From Minwuia sp. (GTDB taxonomy: Bacteria > Pseudomonadota > Alphaproteobacteria > Minwuiales > Minwuiaceae): a DNA stretch of 64,000 nt. The notes beneath the pieces were generated by a model. That model was given only the letters and a program-made list of their open reading frames with translations, was not told the DNA's origin and searched no databases. Shown here piece after piece: positions 37,178 through 48,206 of this stretch. Location: assembly GCA_029210175.1 (NCBI GenBank), contig JARGPL010000043.1, positions 62,001-126,000 on the forward strand. The letters run 5' to 3'. Positions within the stretch are counted from its first letter, which is position 1; every line of letters begins with the position of its first letter. Both the position numbers and the translations under genes were made by a program.

Positions 37178-38052
37178 TGTCCACGCTCGTCAATTCTGAC
37201 ACCAAGGTCATCTGCCAGGGCTTTACCGGCAAGCAGGGGACATTCCACTCCGAACAGGCCATTGCCTACGGGACCAAGATGGTCGGCGGCACCAGCCCCG
37301 GCAAGGGCGGTTCCGAGCATCTGGGCCTGCCTGTGTTCGACACGGTTGCCGACGCGATGGATCGCACTGGTGCCAATGCATCCGTGATCTATGTGCCGCC
37401 GCCGTTCGCCGCCGATGCGATCATGGAAGCGATCGCATCCGAAGTGCCGCTGATCGTCTGCATCACGGAAGGCATTCCGGTGCTGGACATGGTGAAGGTG
37501 AAGCAGGCGCTGAAGAATTCCGGCAGCCGCCTGATCGGCCCGAACTGCCCCGGCATCATCACCCCCGATGAATGCAAGATCGGCATCATGCCTGGCCATA
37601 TCCACAAGCGTGGTACGGTTGGCATCGTGTCCCGATCCGGCACCCTGACCTATGAAGCGGTGGCGCAGACCACGGCGACCGGTCTGGGCCAGACCACCTG
37701 CATCGGCATTGGTGGTGACCCGGTGAATGGCACCAACTTCATCGACTGCCTTGATCTGTTCCTGAAGGATGATGAGACGGAGTCCATCATCATGATTGGT
37801 GAGATCGGCGGCAGTGCAGAGGAAGAAGCGGCAGAATTCCTTAAGGCATCCAGGGTTAAGAAGCCTGTCGTCGGCTTCATTGCCGGTGTGACGGCCCCTC
37901 CGGGCCGACGCATGGGCCACGCCGGCGCGATTATTGCTGGTGGCAAGGGCGGCGCTGAGGACAAGATGGAGGCCATGCGGTCTGCCGGGATTGCCGTGGC
38001 CGATTCGCCGGCCGCCCTGGGAACCACATTGGTGGATCTGCTGAAGGGTTAG
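37177..38052 (+). CDS. sucD: Succinyl-CoA ligase subunit alpha
   Basis: The 291-residue CoA-binding subunit. [26 protein letters not shown] and the phosphohistidine block [11 protein letters not shown] are intact. The start overlaps the sucC stop (TGATG); the frame is open upstream only within sucC. It is followed after 86 bases by sucA. Confidence 0.97.
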   Translation: MSTLVNSDTKVICQGFTGKQGTFHSEQAIAYGTKMVGGTSPGKGGSEHLGLPVFDTVADAMDRTGANASVIYVPPPFAADAIMEAIASEVPLIVCITEGIPVLDMVKVKQALKNSGSRLIGPNCPGIITPDECKIGIMPGHIHKRGTVGIVSRSGTLTYEAVAQTTATGLGQTTCIGIGGDPVNGTNFIDCLDLFLKDDETESIIMIGEIGGSAEEEAAEFLKASRVKKPVVGFIAGVTAPPGRRMGHAGAIIAGGKGGAEDKMEAMRSAGIAVADSPAALGTTLVDLLKG

Positions 38053-38138
38053 GGACGGGCAAGACATCGCCACGCGACCCGCACCCGAAGCAAGAAGTCA
38101 GGAAAGGGACGCGGGGGAAAGCCCCGCGCCAGAAAAAG

Positions 38139-41045
38139 ATGGGCGTTCAAGAACACGGAGCCGGCTTTCTCAACGGTGCTAACACGGCCTTCATCGAAGG
38201 GCTCTACCAGAAGTATCTGGAAGACCCGACGTCGGTCGATGACAGCTGGGCGCAGTTCTTCGCCGAGGTTGGCGACGACCTTGCCACCGTTGAGCGGGAA
38301 GCGCAGGGGCCAAGCTGGGGCCGCACGACCGATGAGATGGGTGTCGATGACCCCTATGAACTGATCGGTCCTGCGGTCAAGGCGGCCCAACGTTCGGAAC
38401 AGTTGGGGTATTCGGAGGCCCGGGCGGCAACGCTCGACAGTCTCCGTGCCCTGATGCTCATTCGCGCCTATCGCGTGCGCGGGCATCTGATTGCCAATCT
38501 CGATCCGTTGCAGCTTGATCCCCCGACCGTCCACCCTGAACTCGACCCGAAGACCTATGGCTTCAGCGATGCGGACATGGACCGCACCATCTTCCTGGAC
38601 AATGTGCTGGGGATGGAAACCGCGACGATGCGGGAAATCATCGACGTGGTGCAGAAGGTCTATTGCGGCACCATGGCCGTCGAGTACATGCACATCCAGA
38701 GTCCGGAACAGAAGTCCTGGATCCAGCAGCGGATCGAGGGACCGGACAAGGAAGTCACCTTCACCATGATGGGGCGCCGCGCGATCCTCAACAAGGTGAC
38801 GGAGGCCGAGGGCTTCGAGAGCTTCCTGAACGTCAAGTACACCGGCACCAAGCGCTTCGGCCTGGACGGCGGTGAAGCCCTGATTCCCGCGATGGAAGCC
38901 ATCATCAAGCGTGGCGGACAGCTGGGCGTCAAGGAAATCATCCTGGGCATGCCGCATCGCGGCCGCCTGAACGTTCTGACCAGTGTCATGGGCAAGCCGT
39001 TCCGTGCCGTGATCTCCGAATTCCAGGGCAATGCCGCGAACCCGTCCGACGTCCAGGGTTCAGGCGATGTGAAGTATCATCTGGGCACCTCGTCGGATCG
39101 TGAATTCGATGGCAACAAGGTGCATCTGTCGCTGACGGCCAACCCGTCGCATCTGGAAGCGGTCGATCCTGTCGTCATCGGCAAGGCGCGGGCGAAGATC
39201 GGCCAGATCGGTTTTGACAGCTGGCGCCAGGTCATGCCGGTACTGATGCATGGTGATGCGGCCTTTGCCGGCCAGGGCGTCGTTGCCGAATGCCTGGGGC
39301 TGTCGGGCCTGAAGGGCTACCGCGTTGGTGGCACCCTGCACATCATCGTCAATAACCAGATCGGCTTCACGACCGCGCCCAAGTACTCACGTTCCTCGCC
39401 CTATCCGTCGGATGTGGGCAAGATGGTCGCCGCACCGATCTTCCACGTGAACGGTGACGATCCGGAAGCGGTGGTTCATGCAGCCAAGGTGATCACGGAG
39501 TTCCGTCAGGAGTTCGGTGTCGATGTGGTGCTGGACATGTTCTGCTATCGCCGTCACGGGCACAACGAAGGCGATGAGCCGTCGTTCACGCAGCCGATCA
39601 TGTACCGCAAGATTTCCGGCCATCCGACCACCCGCCAGATCTACGCCAGGAAGCTGGAAGAGGAAGGCACGCTGGAGGCCGGTGGCGGCGACGCCATGGT
39701 GTCCGATTTCCGCAACTTCCTTGAAGATGAATTCGAGGCCGCGACCTCTTACAAGCCGAACAAGGCCGACTGGCTGGAAGGGCGTTGGCAGGGTTTGCGC
39801 ATCGCCCCGCTGGGCGACCGGCGCGGTGCGACAGCCGTTCCGAAAGAGGCCCTGCAGAAGATCGGCAAGGGGCTGACGACGATCCCGGAGGGCTTCAATG
39901 CCCACCGGACCGTGAAGCGGCTGATGCAGACCAAGAAGAAGATGTTTGAAAGCGGCGAGGGCTTTGACTGGTCGACGGCTGAGGCTCTGGCGTTTGCGAC
40001 CCTGCTGATGGAAAAGGTGCCGGTTCGGCTTTCGGGCCAGGATTCGGGGCGCGGCACATTCAGTCAGCGCCATTCGGTGCTGGTCGATCAGCAGACCGAA
40101 GACCGCCATCTGCCCCTGAACAACATCGACGAGGAACAGGCGCACTACGAAGTTGTCGATTCCATGCTGTCGGAGATGGCGGTGCTGGGTTTCGAATATG
40201 GCTTCAGTCTTGCCGAACCGAATGCGCTGGTGCTCTGGGAGGCGCAGTTCGGTGACTTCGCCAATGGCGCACAGGTCATCGTCGACCAGTTCCTGTCCAC
40301 GGCAGAATTGAAATGGCTGCGGATGAGCGGGCTGGTGATGCTGCTGCCACATGGGATGGAAGGGCAGGGGCCTGAACACAGTTCGGCACGTCTGGAGCGG
40401 TATCTGCAGCTATGCGCGGAGGACAACCTGCAGGTCGCCAACGTCACGACACCGGCCAATTACTTCCATATCCTGCGCCGCCAGATCCATCGCGACTTCC
40501 GCAAGCCGCTGATCCTGATGACGCCGAAGTCGTTGCTGCGTCACAAGAGCTGCGTTTCGACCATCGACGACATGGCAACCGGATCGTCGTTCCACCGGGT
40601 TCTCTATGAAGACAATCCGCCCTGCAGCCGTGACGATACGAAGTGGCTGATCCTCTGCTCGGGCAAGGTCTACTACGATCTGGTGGAGAAGCGTGAGGAA
40701 CTGGGGGTCAAGGATGTGCAGGTGATGCGTGTCGAACAGCTTTACCCCTATCCGACGGAGCCGATGGTCGAGGAACTGAAAGGCTTCCGCAACGTCGAGA
40801 AGGTGATCTGGTGCCAGGAAGAACCAAAGAACATGGGGCCCTGGTTCTTCGTGCAGAACTGGCTGGAGGAATGTTTCCGCCTGGCCGGCATGAAGAAGGT
40901 GCAGCGCCCGACCTATGTCGGTCGTCCGCCATCGGCCTCCCCTGCGACGGGTCTGAACAAGATCCACGTGAAGGAGCAGGATATTCTCTGTCGCAAGGCG
41001 TTGACGGGCACCCCGGTCGACGCAATGAACCGCGACAATTTCTGA
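38139..41045 (+). CDS. sucA: 2-oxoglutarate dehydrogenase E1 component
   Basis: The 968-residue thiamine-diphosphate decarboxylase of the 2-oxoglutarate dehydrogenase complex. The N-terminal E2-binding tail ([18 protein letters not shown]), the [21 protein letters not shown]-like region, [11 protein letters not shown] and the ThDP block [15 protein letters not shown] then NNQIGFTT are typical. The C-terminal transketolase part contains the substrate-side [17 protein letters not shown]. Length is normal. Confidence 0.97.
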   Translation: MGVQEHGAGFLNGANTAFIEGLYQKYLEDPTSVDDSWAQFFAEVGDDLATVEREAQGPSWGRTTDEMGVDDPYELIGPAVKAAQRSEQLGYSEARAATLDSLRALMLIRAYRVRGHLIANLDPLQLDPPTVHPELDPKTYGFSDADMDRTIFLDNVLGMETATMREIIDVVQKVYCGTMAVEYMHIQSPEQKSWIQQRIEGPDKEVTFTMMGRRAILNKVTEAEGFESFLNVKYTGTKRFGLDGGEALIPAMEAIIKRGGQLGVKEIILGMPHRGRLNVLTSVMGKPFRAVISEFQGNAANPSDVQGSGDVKYHLGTSSDREFDGNKVHLSLTANPSHLEAVDPVVIGKARAKIGQIGFDSWRQVMPVLMHGDAAFAGQGVVAECLGLSGLKGYRVGGTLHIIVNNQIGFTTAPKYSRSSPYPSDVGKMVAAPIFHVNGDDPEAVVHAAKVITEFRQEFGVDVVLDMFCYRRHGHNEGDEPSFTQPIMYRKISGHPTTRQIYARKLEEEGTLEAGGGDAMVSDFRNFLEDEFEAATSYKPNKADWLEGRWQGLRIAPLGDRRGATAVPKEALQKIGKGLTTIPEGFNAHRTVKRLMQTKKKMFESGEGFDWSTAEALAFATLLMEKVPVRLSGQDSGRGTFSQRHSVLVDQQTEDRHLPLNNIDEEQAHYEVVDSMLSEMAVLGFEYGFSLAEPNALVLWEAQFGDFANGAQVIVDQFLSTAELKWLRMSGLVMLLPHGMEGQGPEHSSARLERYLQLCAEDNLQVANVTTPANYFHILRRQIHRDFRKPLILMTPKSLLRHKSCVSTIDDMATGSSFHRVLYEDNPPCSRDDTKWLILCSGKVYYDLVEKREELGVKDVQVMRVEQLYPYPTEPMVEELKGFRNVEKVIWCQEEPKNMGPWFFVQNWLEECFRLAGMKKVQRPTYVGRPPSASPATGLNKIHVKEQDILCRKALTGTPVDAMNRDNF

Positions 41046-41070
41046 TTGGATTTGCGCGAGGGAGCGCCTG

Positions 41071-42357
41071 ATGACCGTTGAAATCAAAGTCCCGACGATG
41101 GGCGAGTCGATCTCTGAAGCAACCGTTGGCCAGTGGTTCAAGCAACCTGGTGATGCGGTGGCCGTTGACGATACGCTCTGTGAGCTGGAAACCGACAAGG
41201 TAACGCTGGAGGTCAATGCGACCACGGCGGGCGCGCTGGCAGAGATCCTCGCCGAAGAAGGCGCGACCGTGGGTGTTGGCGCCGTGCTCGGCACGATCGA
41301 CGAAGGTGCCGAGGGCAAGAAGGCCGCGTCTGGCGGCGACGCGGCCAAGAAGGACGCGGTGCCTGCAAAGGAAGAACCGAAGCAGGCGGCGGCTCCTGCA
41401 CCGGCTGCAGCGCCGGCGAAGAAGGCGGCCCCGGCCCCGGATCGCAAGGTCGTCGCCATGGATTCGGCTAAGGAACTGGCGGAAGCCAAGGGTGTCAGCC
41501 TTGCTGGCATCGAAGGCACCGGCAAGGATGGCCGCGTGACCCGTGCCGATGTCGCCCGTGCCATCGCGGATGGTCGCGCCAGGCAGGCCGAACGTCAGGC
41601 TTCGCAGCCGGCCATGGCAACGGCGTCAGCCGGCTCCGGCGGTGAGCGACCCGAGGCGGAGCGGGAGGAGCGGGTGCGGATGACGCGCCTGCGCCGGACC
41701 ATCGCCGGTCGCCTGAAGGAAGCCCAGAACACGGCCGCCATGCTGACCACCTTCAACGAGGTGGACATGACCGAGGTCATGGCGCTGCGTTCCGAGCACA
41801 AGGAAGCGTTCGAGAAGAAGCACGGCGCACGGCTGGGCTTCATGTCGTTCTTCGTGAAGGCGTGCATCGCGGGCCTGAAGGACCTTCCGGCAGTGAACGC
41901 GGAGATTGATGGCGACGACATCATCTACAAGAATTACTACCACATCGGGGTGGCCGTCGGTACGCCGAACGGCCTTGTCGTGCCGGTGGTGCGGGATGCC
42001 GATCATCTGTCCATCGCGGGTCTGGAAACCGGTATCTCCGAACTGGGCCTGAAGGCGCGGGATGGCAAACTGAGCCTGAACGACCTGCAGGGCGGCACCT
42101 TCACCATCTCCAACGGTGGTGTCTATGGCTCGCTGATGTCCACGCCGATCCTGAATACGCCGCAGTCCGGCATCCTGGGCATGCACAAGATCCAGCAGCG
42201 TCCGATGGATGTGAATGGAGAGATCAAGCTCCGGCCGATGATGTATCTGGCACTGTCCTATGATCACCGTGTCATTGACGGTCGGGAGGCGGTGACGTTC
42301 CTGGTTCGCGTCAAGGAATGTCTGGAAGATCCCCGCCGCATGATCCTGGACCTCTAG
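41071..42357 (+). CDS. sucB: Dihydrolipoyl succinyltransferase E2 component
   Basis: The 428-residue core of the 2-oxoglutarate dehydrogenase complex. A single lipoyl domain has lipoylated K43 (ETDKV), an Ala/Pro/Lys-rich linker (about 85-130) leads to the peripheral subunit-binding domain ([23 protein letters not shown]), and the catalytic domain ends with [11 protein letters not shown]. It follows sucA by 25 bases. Confidence 0.96.
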   Translation: MTVEIKVPTMGESISEATVGQWFKQPGDAVAVDDTLCELETDKVTLEVNATTAGALAEILAEEGATVGVGAVLGTIDEGAEGKKAASGGDAAKKDAVPAKEEPKQAAAPAPAAAPAKKAAPAPDRKVVAMDSAKELAEAKGVSLAGIEGTGKDGRVTRADVARAIADGRARQAERQASQPAMATASAGSGGERPEAEREERVRMTRLRRTIAGRLKEAQNTAAMLTTFNEVDMTEVMALRSEHKEAFEKKHGARLGFMSFFVKACIAGLKDLPAVNAEIDGDDIIYKNYYHIGVAVGTPNGLVVPVVRDADHLSIAGLETGISELGLKARDGKLSLNDLQGGTFTISNGGVYGSLMSTPILNTPQSGILGMHKIQQRPMDVNGEIKLRPMMYLALSYDHRVIDGREAVTFLVRVKECLEDPRRMILDL

Positions 42358-42421
42358 GGCCTGGCATCAAGCTAACCTGTGGAAGCACCTTCCCGCTCAC
42401 CGATCCTGATAGGCGAAGAGC

Positions 42422-43834
42422 ATGTCTGAAGAGAAGCGTTACGATCTGGTCATCATCGGCGGCGGTCCCGGTGGTTACGTTGCGGCCATCCGGGCAGCGC
42501 AGAACGGGCTGAGCGTGGCCTGCGTGGAAATGCGTGGGCGGCTGGGTGGCACCTGCCTGAATGTCGGCTGCATCCCTTCCAAGGCCTTGTTGCAAAGCTC
42601 GCACCTGTTCGAGGAAGCAAGCATCCATTTCGATGTCCATGGCATCCAGACCGGTGACGTCAAGCTGGACCTGAAGACCATGCTCGGCCGCAAGGACGAA
42701 GTCGTGACGACGCTGACGGACGGTATCGAAGGCCTCTTCAAGAAGAACAAGGTCGACTACATCATCGGTACCGGCACCATCATCGACAATGAAACGGTGG
42801 AGGTTGCGCCGGGTGGACGCAAGAAGAAGCAGACGCTGAAGACCGACACGATCCTGATTGCAACCGGATCGGAGGTCGCGACGATTCCCAATGTGGAGAT
42901 CGACGAGAAGCGCATCGTCTCCTCCACCGGGGCGCTGGAACTGGCCAGGGTGCCGAAGTCGATGATCGTCATCGGTGGTGGCTACATCGGGCTGGAACTT
43001 GGTTCGGTCTGGCGCAGGCTCGGCGCGGAAGTCACGGTCGTCGAGTTCCTCGACCGCATCACCCCGGGCATGGATGGTGAAATCTCCAAGCGCATGAAGG
43101 TGATCCTGGAGAAGCAGGGCATCAAGTTCATGATGGGTACCAAGGTGACGGAGGCGAAAGCTCTCAAGACCCAGGTGAACCTGACGGTGGAGCCTTCCAA
43201 GGGCGGTGATGCCCAAACGCTGAAAGCCGAAGTCGTGCTGGTTTCCGTAGGCCGACGGCCCTTCACGGAGGGACTGGGTCTGGAGAATGTCGGCGTCGAG
43301 ACCGACCGGGGCTTCATCAAGGTCGATGAACATTTCCAGACATCTGCACCGGGCGTCTTTGCCGTGGGGGACGTCATTCCAGGACCGATGCTGGCCCACA
43401 AGGCGGAACACGAAGGTGCTGTGGTTGCCGATTTCCTTGCAGGCGAGCCGGGGCATGTGAACTACGATACCGTTCCTGGCGTCGTCTATACTTGGCCGGA
43501 AGTTGCCTCCATCGGCCGTACCGAGGAACAGTTGAAGGAAGCGGACGTCAAGTATGCCGTCGGCAAGTTCCCGTTCTCCGCCAATGCCCGCGCCCGCACG
43601 GTGGGTGAAAAGGATGGTCTGGTGAAGATCATCGCCGACAAGGACAGCGACCGGGTGCTGGGCGTCCACATCATCGGCCCCGACGCGGGTACCATGATTC
43701 ACGAGGCCATGGCGGTGATGGAACTGGGCGGCACAGCGCACGAAGTCGGCGAGATGTGCCATGCGCACCCGACGCTCAGCGAAGCGGTCAAGGAAGCTGC
43801 CCTGGCCGTGCACAAGCGCACCATCAACATGTGA
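42422..43834 (+). CDS. lpdA: Dihydrolipoyl dehydrogenase
   Basis: The 470-residue E3 flavoprotein that reoxidises dihydrolipoamide with NAD. FAD motif VIIGGGPGGYVAAIRAAQ, redox disulfide C45/C50 (GGTCLNVGCIPSK), NAD motif GGGYIGLELGSVWRRLGA and the C-terminal HAHPTLSE histidine-glutamate pair are all present. As the last gene of the sucCD-sucAB cluster it probably serves the 2-oxoglutarate complex. Confidence 0.96.
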   Translation: MSEEKRYDLVIIGGGPGGYVAAIRAAQNGLSVACVEMRGRLGGTCLNVGCIPSKALLQSSHLFEEASIHFDVHGIQTGDVKLDLKTMLGRKDEVVTTLTDGIEGLFKKNKVDYIIGTGTIIDNETVEVAPGGRKKKQTLKTDTILIATGSEVATIPNVEIDEKRIVSSTGALELARVPKSMIVIGGGYIGLELGSVWRRLGAEVTVVEFLDRITPGMDGEISKRMKVILEKQGIKFMMGTKVTEAKALKTQVNLTVEPSKGGDAQTLKAEVVLVSVGRRPFTEGLGLENVGVETDRGFIKVDEHFQTSAPGVFAVGDVIPGPMLAHKAEHEGAVVADFLAGEPGHVNYDTVPGVVYTWPEVASIGRTEEQLKEADVKYAVGKFPFSANARARTVGEKDGLVKIIADKDSDRVLGVHIIGPDAGTMIHEAMAVMELGGTAHEVGEMCHAHPTLSEAVKEAALAVHKRTINM

Positions 43835-43884
43835 GTGGCCGGGTTTCCGGCGACCGGCAGATAACCGTCAGTATCAGCCTGATC

Positions 43885-44391
43885 CTACCAGCGCGGACAC
43901 TCGCTCCGCCTGTTGTGGTTGCGCAGCGACGTCAGATAACCGTCGACCGCCTGGGTCATCGCCGGGCTGCAGGTGCCGACCTCACTGGCCAGGGTTCCTC
44001 GGTAGAGGCTCATGGCAACGCCATGCGTTATCGAGACAGCGGCGATCTGGCGTTCTGACCAGCAGCCGCTGTTCTGCTCTCGCTCCAGCAACGGCAGGTA
44101 GGAACGCGCGCCCCAATCCAGGCTGCAGAATTCGGCAAATGCAGATCCGGCGCCGCGCGCGATGACGTCCTTTGTCATGGCATCCGGCAGCATGCCGTCG
44201 ATCTTTTCGATGGCGGTCGCCGGGGCGCATTTCGCGGCCCCGCAATCTCCGATTTCAATGTTCTGCACAACCAGATCCGATACCCGGTTGATCAGGTCGC
44301 GATCGATTTCCTCGACCATTGACGGATCCTCTGCCCAGGCGGGCGAGGCGAGGGAAAGAAAGACAGCGAGGGCGCAGGAAAGACGCAGCAT
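43885..44391 (-). CDS. Periplasmic cysteine-rich protein coupled to a sulfurtransferase
   Basis: A 168-residue protein with a signal peptide ending SPAWA-E. The mature part has six cysteines (GDCGAAKC, EFCSLDW, SGCWSER, GTCSPA, SECPRW), which could make three disulfides, so an exported, oxidised protein is likely. No family recognised. Its ATG at 44391 overlaps the sulfurtransferase TGA, indicating translational coupling. Confidence 0.65.
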   Translation of the reverse strand: MLRLSCALAVFLSLASPAWAEDPSMVEEIDRDLINRVSDLVVQNIEIGDCGAAKCAPATAIEKIDGMLPDAMTKDVIARGAGSAFAEFCSLDWGARSYLPLLEREQNSGCWSERQIAAVSITHGVAMSLYRGTLASEVGTCSPAMTQAVDGYLTSLRNHNRRSECPRW

Positions 44392-45263
44392 CAGGTATCG
44401 GTCTCCATTGGCAGGTTGGGGTCCATGCACCATTCGGTGAGCGAGTTGTCGTAGAGGGCAACATCGTCATGCCCCAGCAGTGCCATCACGAACGCAGGCG
44501 TGGTTGCGGCGATACCACCACCACAATAGGTCACGACCGGCGCGGAGCCGTCGACGCCGACCTCTTTCAGCATCTTCTCCAGCTGAGGCAGGGGCAGGAA
44601 GGCACGGGTTTTCGGGTCCGTCATCTCCCGCGCAGGAACGTTGACGCTGCCCGCGATGTGGCCCGGGCGCCCATAATGCGTGCCGCCGCTGCCCGTGTGC
44701 TGATCACGGCCCAGGGCATTCAAGATGATGGTGCCGTTTTCGGTCATGGCCGCCTGCACCCGTTTCTGATCGGCAATCAGTTCGGGACGTGGCCGGGCGG
44801 TGAAGATGGCGGGTGGATATTCGGCTGTGCCGGATTCCGTGGCACGGCCCTCCGCTTCCCATTTATCAATGCCGCCGTCCAGAATGGCTGCGTTGTCGAA
44901 GCCGAAGGCGCGCAACATCCACCAGACCCGCGTCGCCCACATCGGGTGAAACCGGCTGTAGAGCACGATCCGGCTGTCATCGCCAATCCCCAGCCGCCCA
45001 GCCGCCGCAGCAAATGACGCCGCATCCGGCAGGGTGAAGCGCAGCTTGGGGTCCGGGCGCGACAGGTCGCCCTGAATATCGATGAAACCGGCACCGGGAA
45101 TGTGCGACGCCTCCCACTCGGCACGGCATGGCTCGACCCGGAACGTCGTTTCCGTCGCCGGCGCCAGCCGGGTGGAGCAATCAAGGACGCGCAGATCGGG
45201 ATCACCCAGTTGTGCGGCCAGCTGTTCGGTGCTGATCAACCAGCGTTCGCTGCGCTCGGTCAT
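44391..45263 (-). CDS. sseA: 3-mercaptopyruvate / thiosulfate sulfurtransferase
   Basis: A 290-residue tandem rhodanese. The inactive N-terminal domain contains VLYSRFHPMWATRVWWMLRAFG and the C-terminal one the catalytic C247 in VTYCGGGIAA. In MST the loop is CG(S/T)GVTA and in rhodanese CRKGVTA; this CGGGIAA form is a variant, so donor preference is uncertain. The ATG at 45263 has GGGGAGAG upstream and is preferred over one 72 bases earlier. It is divergent from the aminotransferase. Confidence 0.87.
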   Translation of the reverse strand: MTERSERWLISTEQLAAQLGDPDLRVLDCSTRLAPATETTFRVEPCRAEWEASHIPGAGFIDIQGDLSRPDPKLRFTLPDAASFAAAAGRLGIGDDSRIVLYSRFHPMWATRVWWMLRAFGFDNAAILDGGIDKWEAEGRATESGTAEYPPAIFTARPRPELIADQKRVQAAMTENGTIILNALGRDQHTGSGGTHYGRPGHIAGSVNVPAREMTDPKTRAFLPLPQLEKMLKEVGVDGSAPVVTYCGGGIAATTPAFVMALLGHDDVALYDNSLTEWCMDPNLPMETDT

Positions 45264-45369
45264 CTGTCTCTCCCCTGCCGGTGCTGCGGACCTGTCCAGT
45301 GATTCATGCACCTTCGGGCTAGGTGTTCCGGGCATTTGGCGCGATCATGGCGGTCGTGGAGGGCCAATC

Positions 45370-46302
45370 ATGAACGACCAGACACCACTACGCCAGAGTG
45401 CGGATGCAAACATCTTCGCGAACGGCTGCGCCTATATGGACGACACCTATGTCCCGATTGCGGAGGCGAAGGTCTCCGTTCTCGACTGGGGCTTCAACAA
45501 GTCAGACGTGACCTATGATGTCGTGCATGTGCGCGACGGCGGCTTCTTCCGGCTGGACGATCATCTGGACCGGTTCTTTGCCTCCATGGCCGCGCTGCGC
45601 ATGAAAGTTCCATACGACAAGGCTGAGATGGCGGAGATCCTGACCGAATGTGTCCGGAAGGCCGGATTGCGCAATTCCTATGTTGCCATGGTGACTACCC
45701 GTGGTGTGCCGCAACCCGGTGCGCCGCGGAAACCCAGCATCATTCCCAACCGCTTCATTGCCTACGCCATTCCGTGGGTCGATGTGATCAGCGAGGAGAT
45801 TCAGGAACGCGGCGCGCACCTGATTGTCGCGAAGACACCGCGCATTCCTGCTGCGTCCGTCGATCCGACCGTGAAGAACTATCATTGGGGCGACATGATC
45901 CGCGCTTTGTTCGAGGCGGAGGACGCGGGCGCGGACACGGCCGTGCTGCTGGACCTGGACGGTTTCGTGACCGAAGGTCCGGGTTTCAACGTCTTCGCGG
46001 TGATTGACGGTACGGTGGTTTCACCCGACCGCGGCGCGCTGGAAGGTGTGACACGGCAATCGGTGCTGGATGTCTGCGAGAAGCTGGGCATTCCGTCGGA
46101 GGTGCGTCCCATGACGGCGGATGAACTGCGTGAAGCGGATGAGGTCTTCACCTCCACCACCGCAGGCGGCGTGATGCCGGCGTCGCGCATCGATGGCCGG
46201 ATCAAGGGCAATGATCGGCCCGGCCCGATCTCCATGCGGCTGAAGGAAACCTATTGGCAACTGCATGGCGAAGGCTGGCACATGACACCGATCGACTACT
46301 GA
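45370..46302 (+). CDS. Class IV PLP aminotransferase, (R)-selective amine transaminase-like
   Basis: A 310-residue fold-type IV aminotransferase. PLP Lys169 lies in DPTVKNYHWGDM, with Glu202 in TEGPGFNV and the TTAGGVMP phosphate-cup loop. Many segments recall the fungal (R)-amine:pyruvate transaminases: SDVTYDVVHVRDGGFFRLDD-type N-terminus, PDRGALEGVTRQSV and the closing METYW/IDY region. Branched-chain and D-amino-acid aminotransferases share the fold, so the substrate is inferred. The start is the ATG at 45370. Confidence 0.85.
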   Translation: MNDQTPLRQSADANIFANGCAYMDDTYVPIAEAKVSVLDWGFNKSDVTYDVVHVRDGGFFRLDDHLDRFFASMAALRMKVPYDKAEMAEILTECVRKAGLRNSYVAMVTTRGVPQPGAPRKPSIIPNRFIAYAIPWVDVISEEIQERGAHLIVAKTPRIPAASVDPTVKNYHWGDMIRALFEAEDAGADTAVLLDLDGFVTEGPGFNVFAVIDGTVVSPDRGALEGVTRQSVLDVCEKLGIPSEVRPMTADELREADEVFTSTTAGGVMPASRIDGRIKGNDRPGPISMRLKETYWQLHGEGWHMTPIDY

Positions 46303-46320
46303 TCCGGCTGTCCACAAGCC

Positions 46321-48117
46321 TCAGATCAGCCAGGCTTCCACCGCCTCTTCCCGGCCTTTGAGCGGAATGTCGCCGACAAGGGCGGCGTCGTCGGTCGCGC
46401 GCGCTGCGCGCACTGTTGCGGAGCTGGCCAGAATGACCGTATCGCTGTCGCCCCGGCGTACCATGGCGGCCTCCGCCTCCAGCCGGTTGGCGATGTTCAC
46501 CGTGTCGCCGACAATCGTGTAGTTCATGCGGCCCACGGCACCGATGTTGCCGACGATGACCGGACCGGTGTGCAACCCGATCCGAACCCTGACCGGGTCT
46601 GCGCGTCCCTGATTGTTCGCTGCCACGGCTTCGCGTATCGCCCGTGCGGCAAGAACAGCCCGTGCCGCATGATCTTCCTGCGGTTCCGGCGCGCCCCAGA
46701 ATGCCATCACGGCATCGCCGATGAACTTGTCGATCGTGCCGCCAGTCGCCTCGATCTGGGTCGCCAGCAGATCGAAGTGCGCGTTCAGGAAATCAGCAGT
46801 CTCGGTTGCTGCCCAATGCTCGGATCGACCGGTGAAGCCACTGATGTCGGTGAACATGACCGTGACGTAGCGTTCCTCACTTCCCGCCGCGGCGGAACCG
46901 CCCTGTGCCATCAGGTTCTGCACCAGGCGTTTCGGCACATAGGTCTCGAACCAGCGCAGCCCGGTGATCATGGCATTCATGGATGCGGATGCATTGTCCA
47001 GTTCGCGAAACGAACTGCGGGGCAGGGGATCAAGCCCGTCGAGGTCGAGCTTCCGTGCCCGATCCGCGAAGGCCGACAGCCTGACCAGCGGCAACGCGAG
47101 GCGCCGCGCCGCCAGAAATGCGATCAGCAGGCTGACGACCAGAACCCCCAGGCCCGCCAGCGCGGCGCGCAACAGCCGCATCAGTTCATCCGTCACGTCC
47201 TGCAGCGGGAAAGCCAGCACCAGCGTCCAGGCGACCTGCCCGTACCTTTCCATCGTCGTCAGCAACAGGACGTGGGTCGTATCATCAGGCAACCGCACGA
47301 TCCGGGATTCGAAATCGTCCGCCTGCACGTCCAGCAGATTGGCCCTGCCAGCCAGCAGGGCGGTCAGGATCGGGTCATCGAAGTCGGTCGCCGACAGATG
47401 ATCAGTGTTCGAGGTGCCGGTGATCCGCCCGTCGAACATCGCCGGATGAGCCAGCACCCGGCTTTGCCCATGCAGGACGAAGGCCGTGCCGAAAACCTGT
47501 GCTGCGGCATCCGCCACGGTGCGTGCCAGCCGGTCGGCAGGAACCCGCGCGCGCAGTACGCCCACGGATTCACCGTCGATCTTCACGGACCGGCGATAGG
47601 TCAGCAGCGGAGTGCCGTCCTCACGGTCCCAGATGATCTCACCCCAGTGGGGGCTGCGATCCTTTTCCGCCATGATACGCTCTGTCACGCCGGGGGATCC
47701 GAGCAGGTCGCTGCGTCTGATCACGCCGCTGCCATCCTGGCGCTGGACGTCGAGCAGTTGTGCCTGCAGGTCAACGAACGACAGACCGCGTGTCGCCGGG
47801 GTTGCGGCAAGCGCACCGGTCATCAGCTTCGCCAGAGGGCCCTTGCTGTCGAGCGGCTGTTCGGGACGTTCCGCCTCGAAGAATGTTCCGACAAAGCCAA
47901 CCTGGGCCTCGACCGGGCGCAGGTCGGCATGAATATCGTTCTCGATGAGTTGCAACATGACACGGGCGTTGTTGAGCAGCAGGTCCTGTGTGTTGCGTCG
48001 CGCGCTGCCGAAGCCCAGGACGAGGACAAGCGTCACGGCCAGCAGGACCAGGCCGCCGATACCCGCGGTCAGCCCGGCTCTCAGCCCAATACGTCCTCGG
48101 GGGATGCGCAATCTCAT
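46321..48117 (-). CDS. Transmembrane sensor class III adenylate/guanylate cyclase
   Basis: A 598-residue receptor cyclase. TM1 lies at about 15-36, followed by a large periplasmic sensor of Cache-like character (about 40-315), TM2 at about 318-342, a HAMP-like linker and a C-terminal cyclase domain. The metal aspartates are in FTDISGFT and FIGDAVMAFWG, and IVGDTVNIANRLE carries the transition-state Asn/Arg. The sensor probably binds a small periplasmic ligand. Single gene, divergent from the exporter. Confidence 0.88.
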   Translation of the reverse strand: MRLRIPRGRIGLRAGLTAGIGGLVLLAVTLVLVLGFGSARRNTQDLLLNNARVMLQLIENDIHADLRPVEAQVGFVGTFFEAERPEQPLDSKGPLAKLMTGALAATPATRGLSFVDLQAQLLDVQRQDGSGVIRRSDLLGSPGVTERIMAEKDRSPHWGEIIWDREDGTPLLTYRRSVKIDGESVGVLRARVPADRLARTVADAAAQVFGTAFVLHGQSRVLAHPAMFDGRITGTSNTDHLSATDFDDPILTALLAGRANLLDVQADDFESRIVRLPDDTTHVLLLTTMERYGQVAWTLVLAFPLQDVTDELMRLLRAALAGLGVLVVSLLIAFLAARRLALPLVRLSAFADRARKLDLDGLDPLPRSSFRELDNASASMNAMITGLRWFETYVPKRLVQNLMAQGGSAAAGSEERYVTVMFTDISGFTGRSEHWAATETADFLNAHFDLLATQIEATGGTIDKFIGDAVMAFWGAPEPQEDHAARAVLAARAIREAVAANNQGRADPVRVRIGLHTGPVIVGNIGAVGRMNYTIVGDTVNIANRLEAEAAMVRRGDSDTVILASSATVRAARATDDAALVGDIPLKGREEAVEAWLI

Positions 48118-48206
48118 TCAGGTGCTATACGGTCAAATCGTGATCGGTAGAAGGCAAAACGCGGCCTGCGGCCATCGACGGACAGCAGAATGCAGAAGGA
48201 TGATCC

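Noticed and set aside
43838-43851. GCCGG-GTTT-CCGGC stem after lpdA as a terminator
   Set aside because: Only five base pairs and no T-rich tail.
43858-43945. Direct repeat CAGATAACCGTC after lpdA and inside the next gene
   Set aside because: Twelve bases repeated once at 76-base distance, with one copy in coding sequence; no mobile element or attachment-site features accompany it.
46570-48150. 526-codon plus-strand frame opposite the sensor cyclase
   Set aside because: Gln/His/Arg-rich shadow composition; the cyclase on the minus strand is complete.
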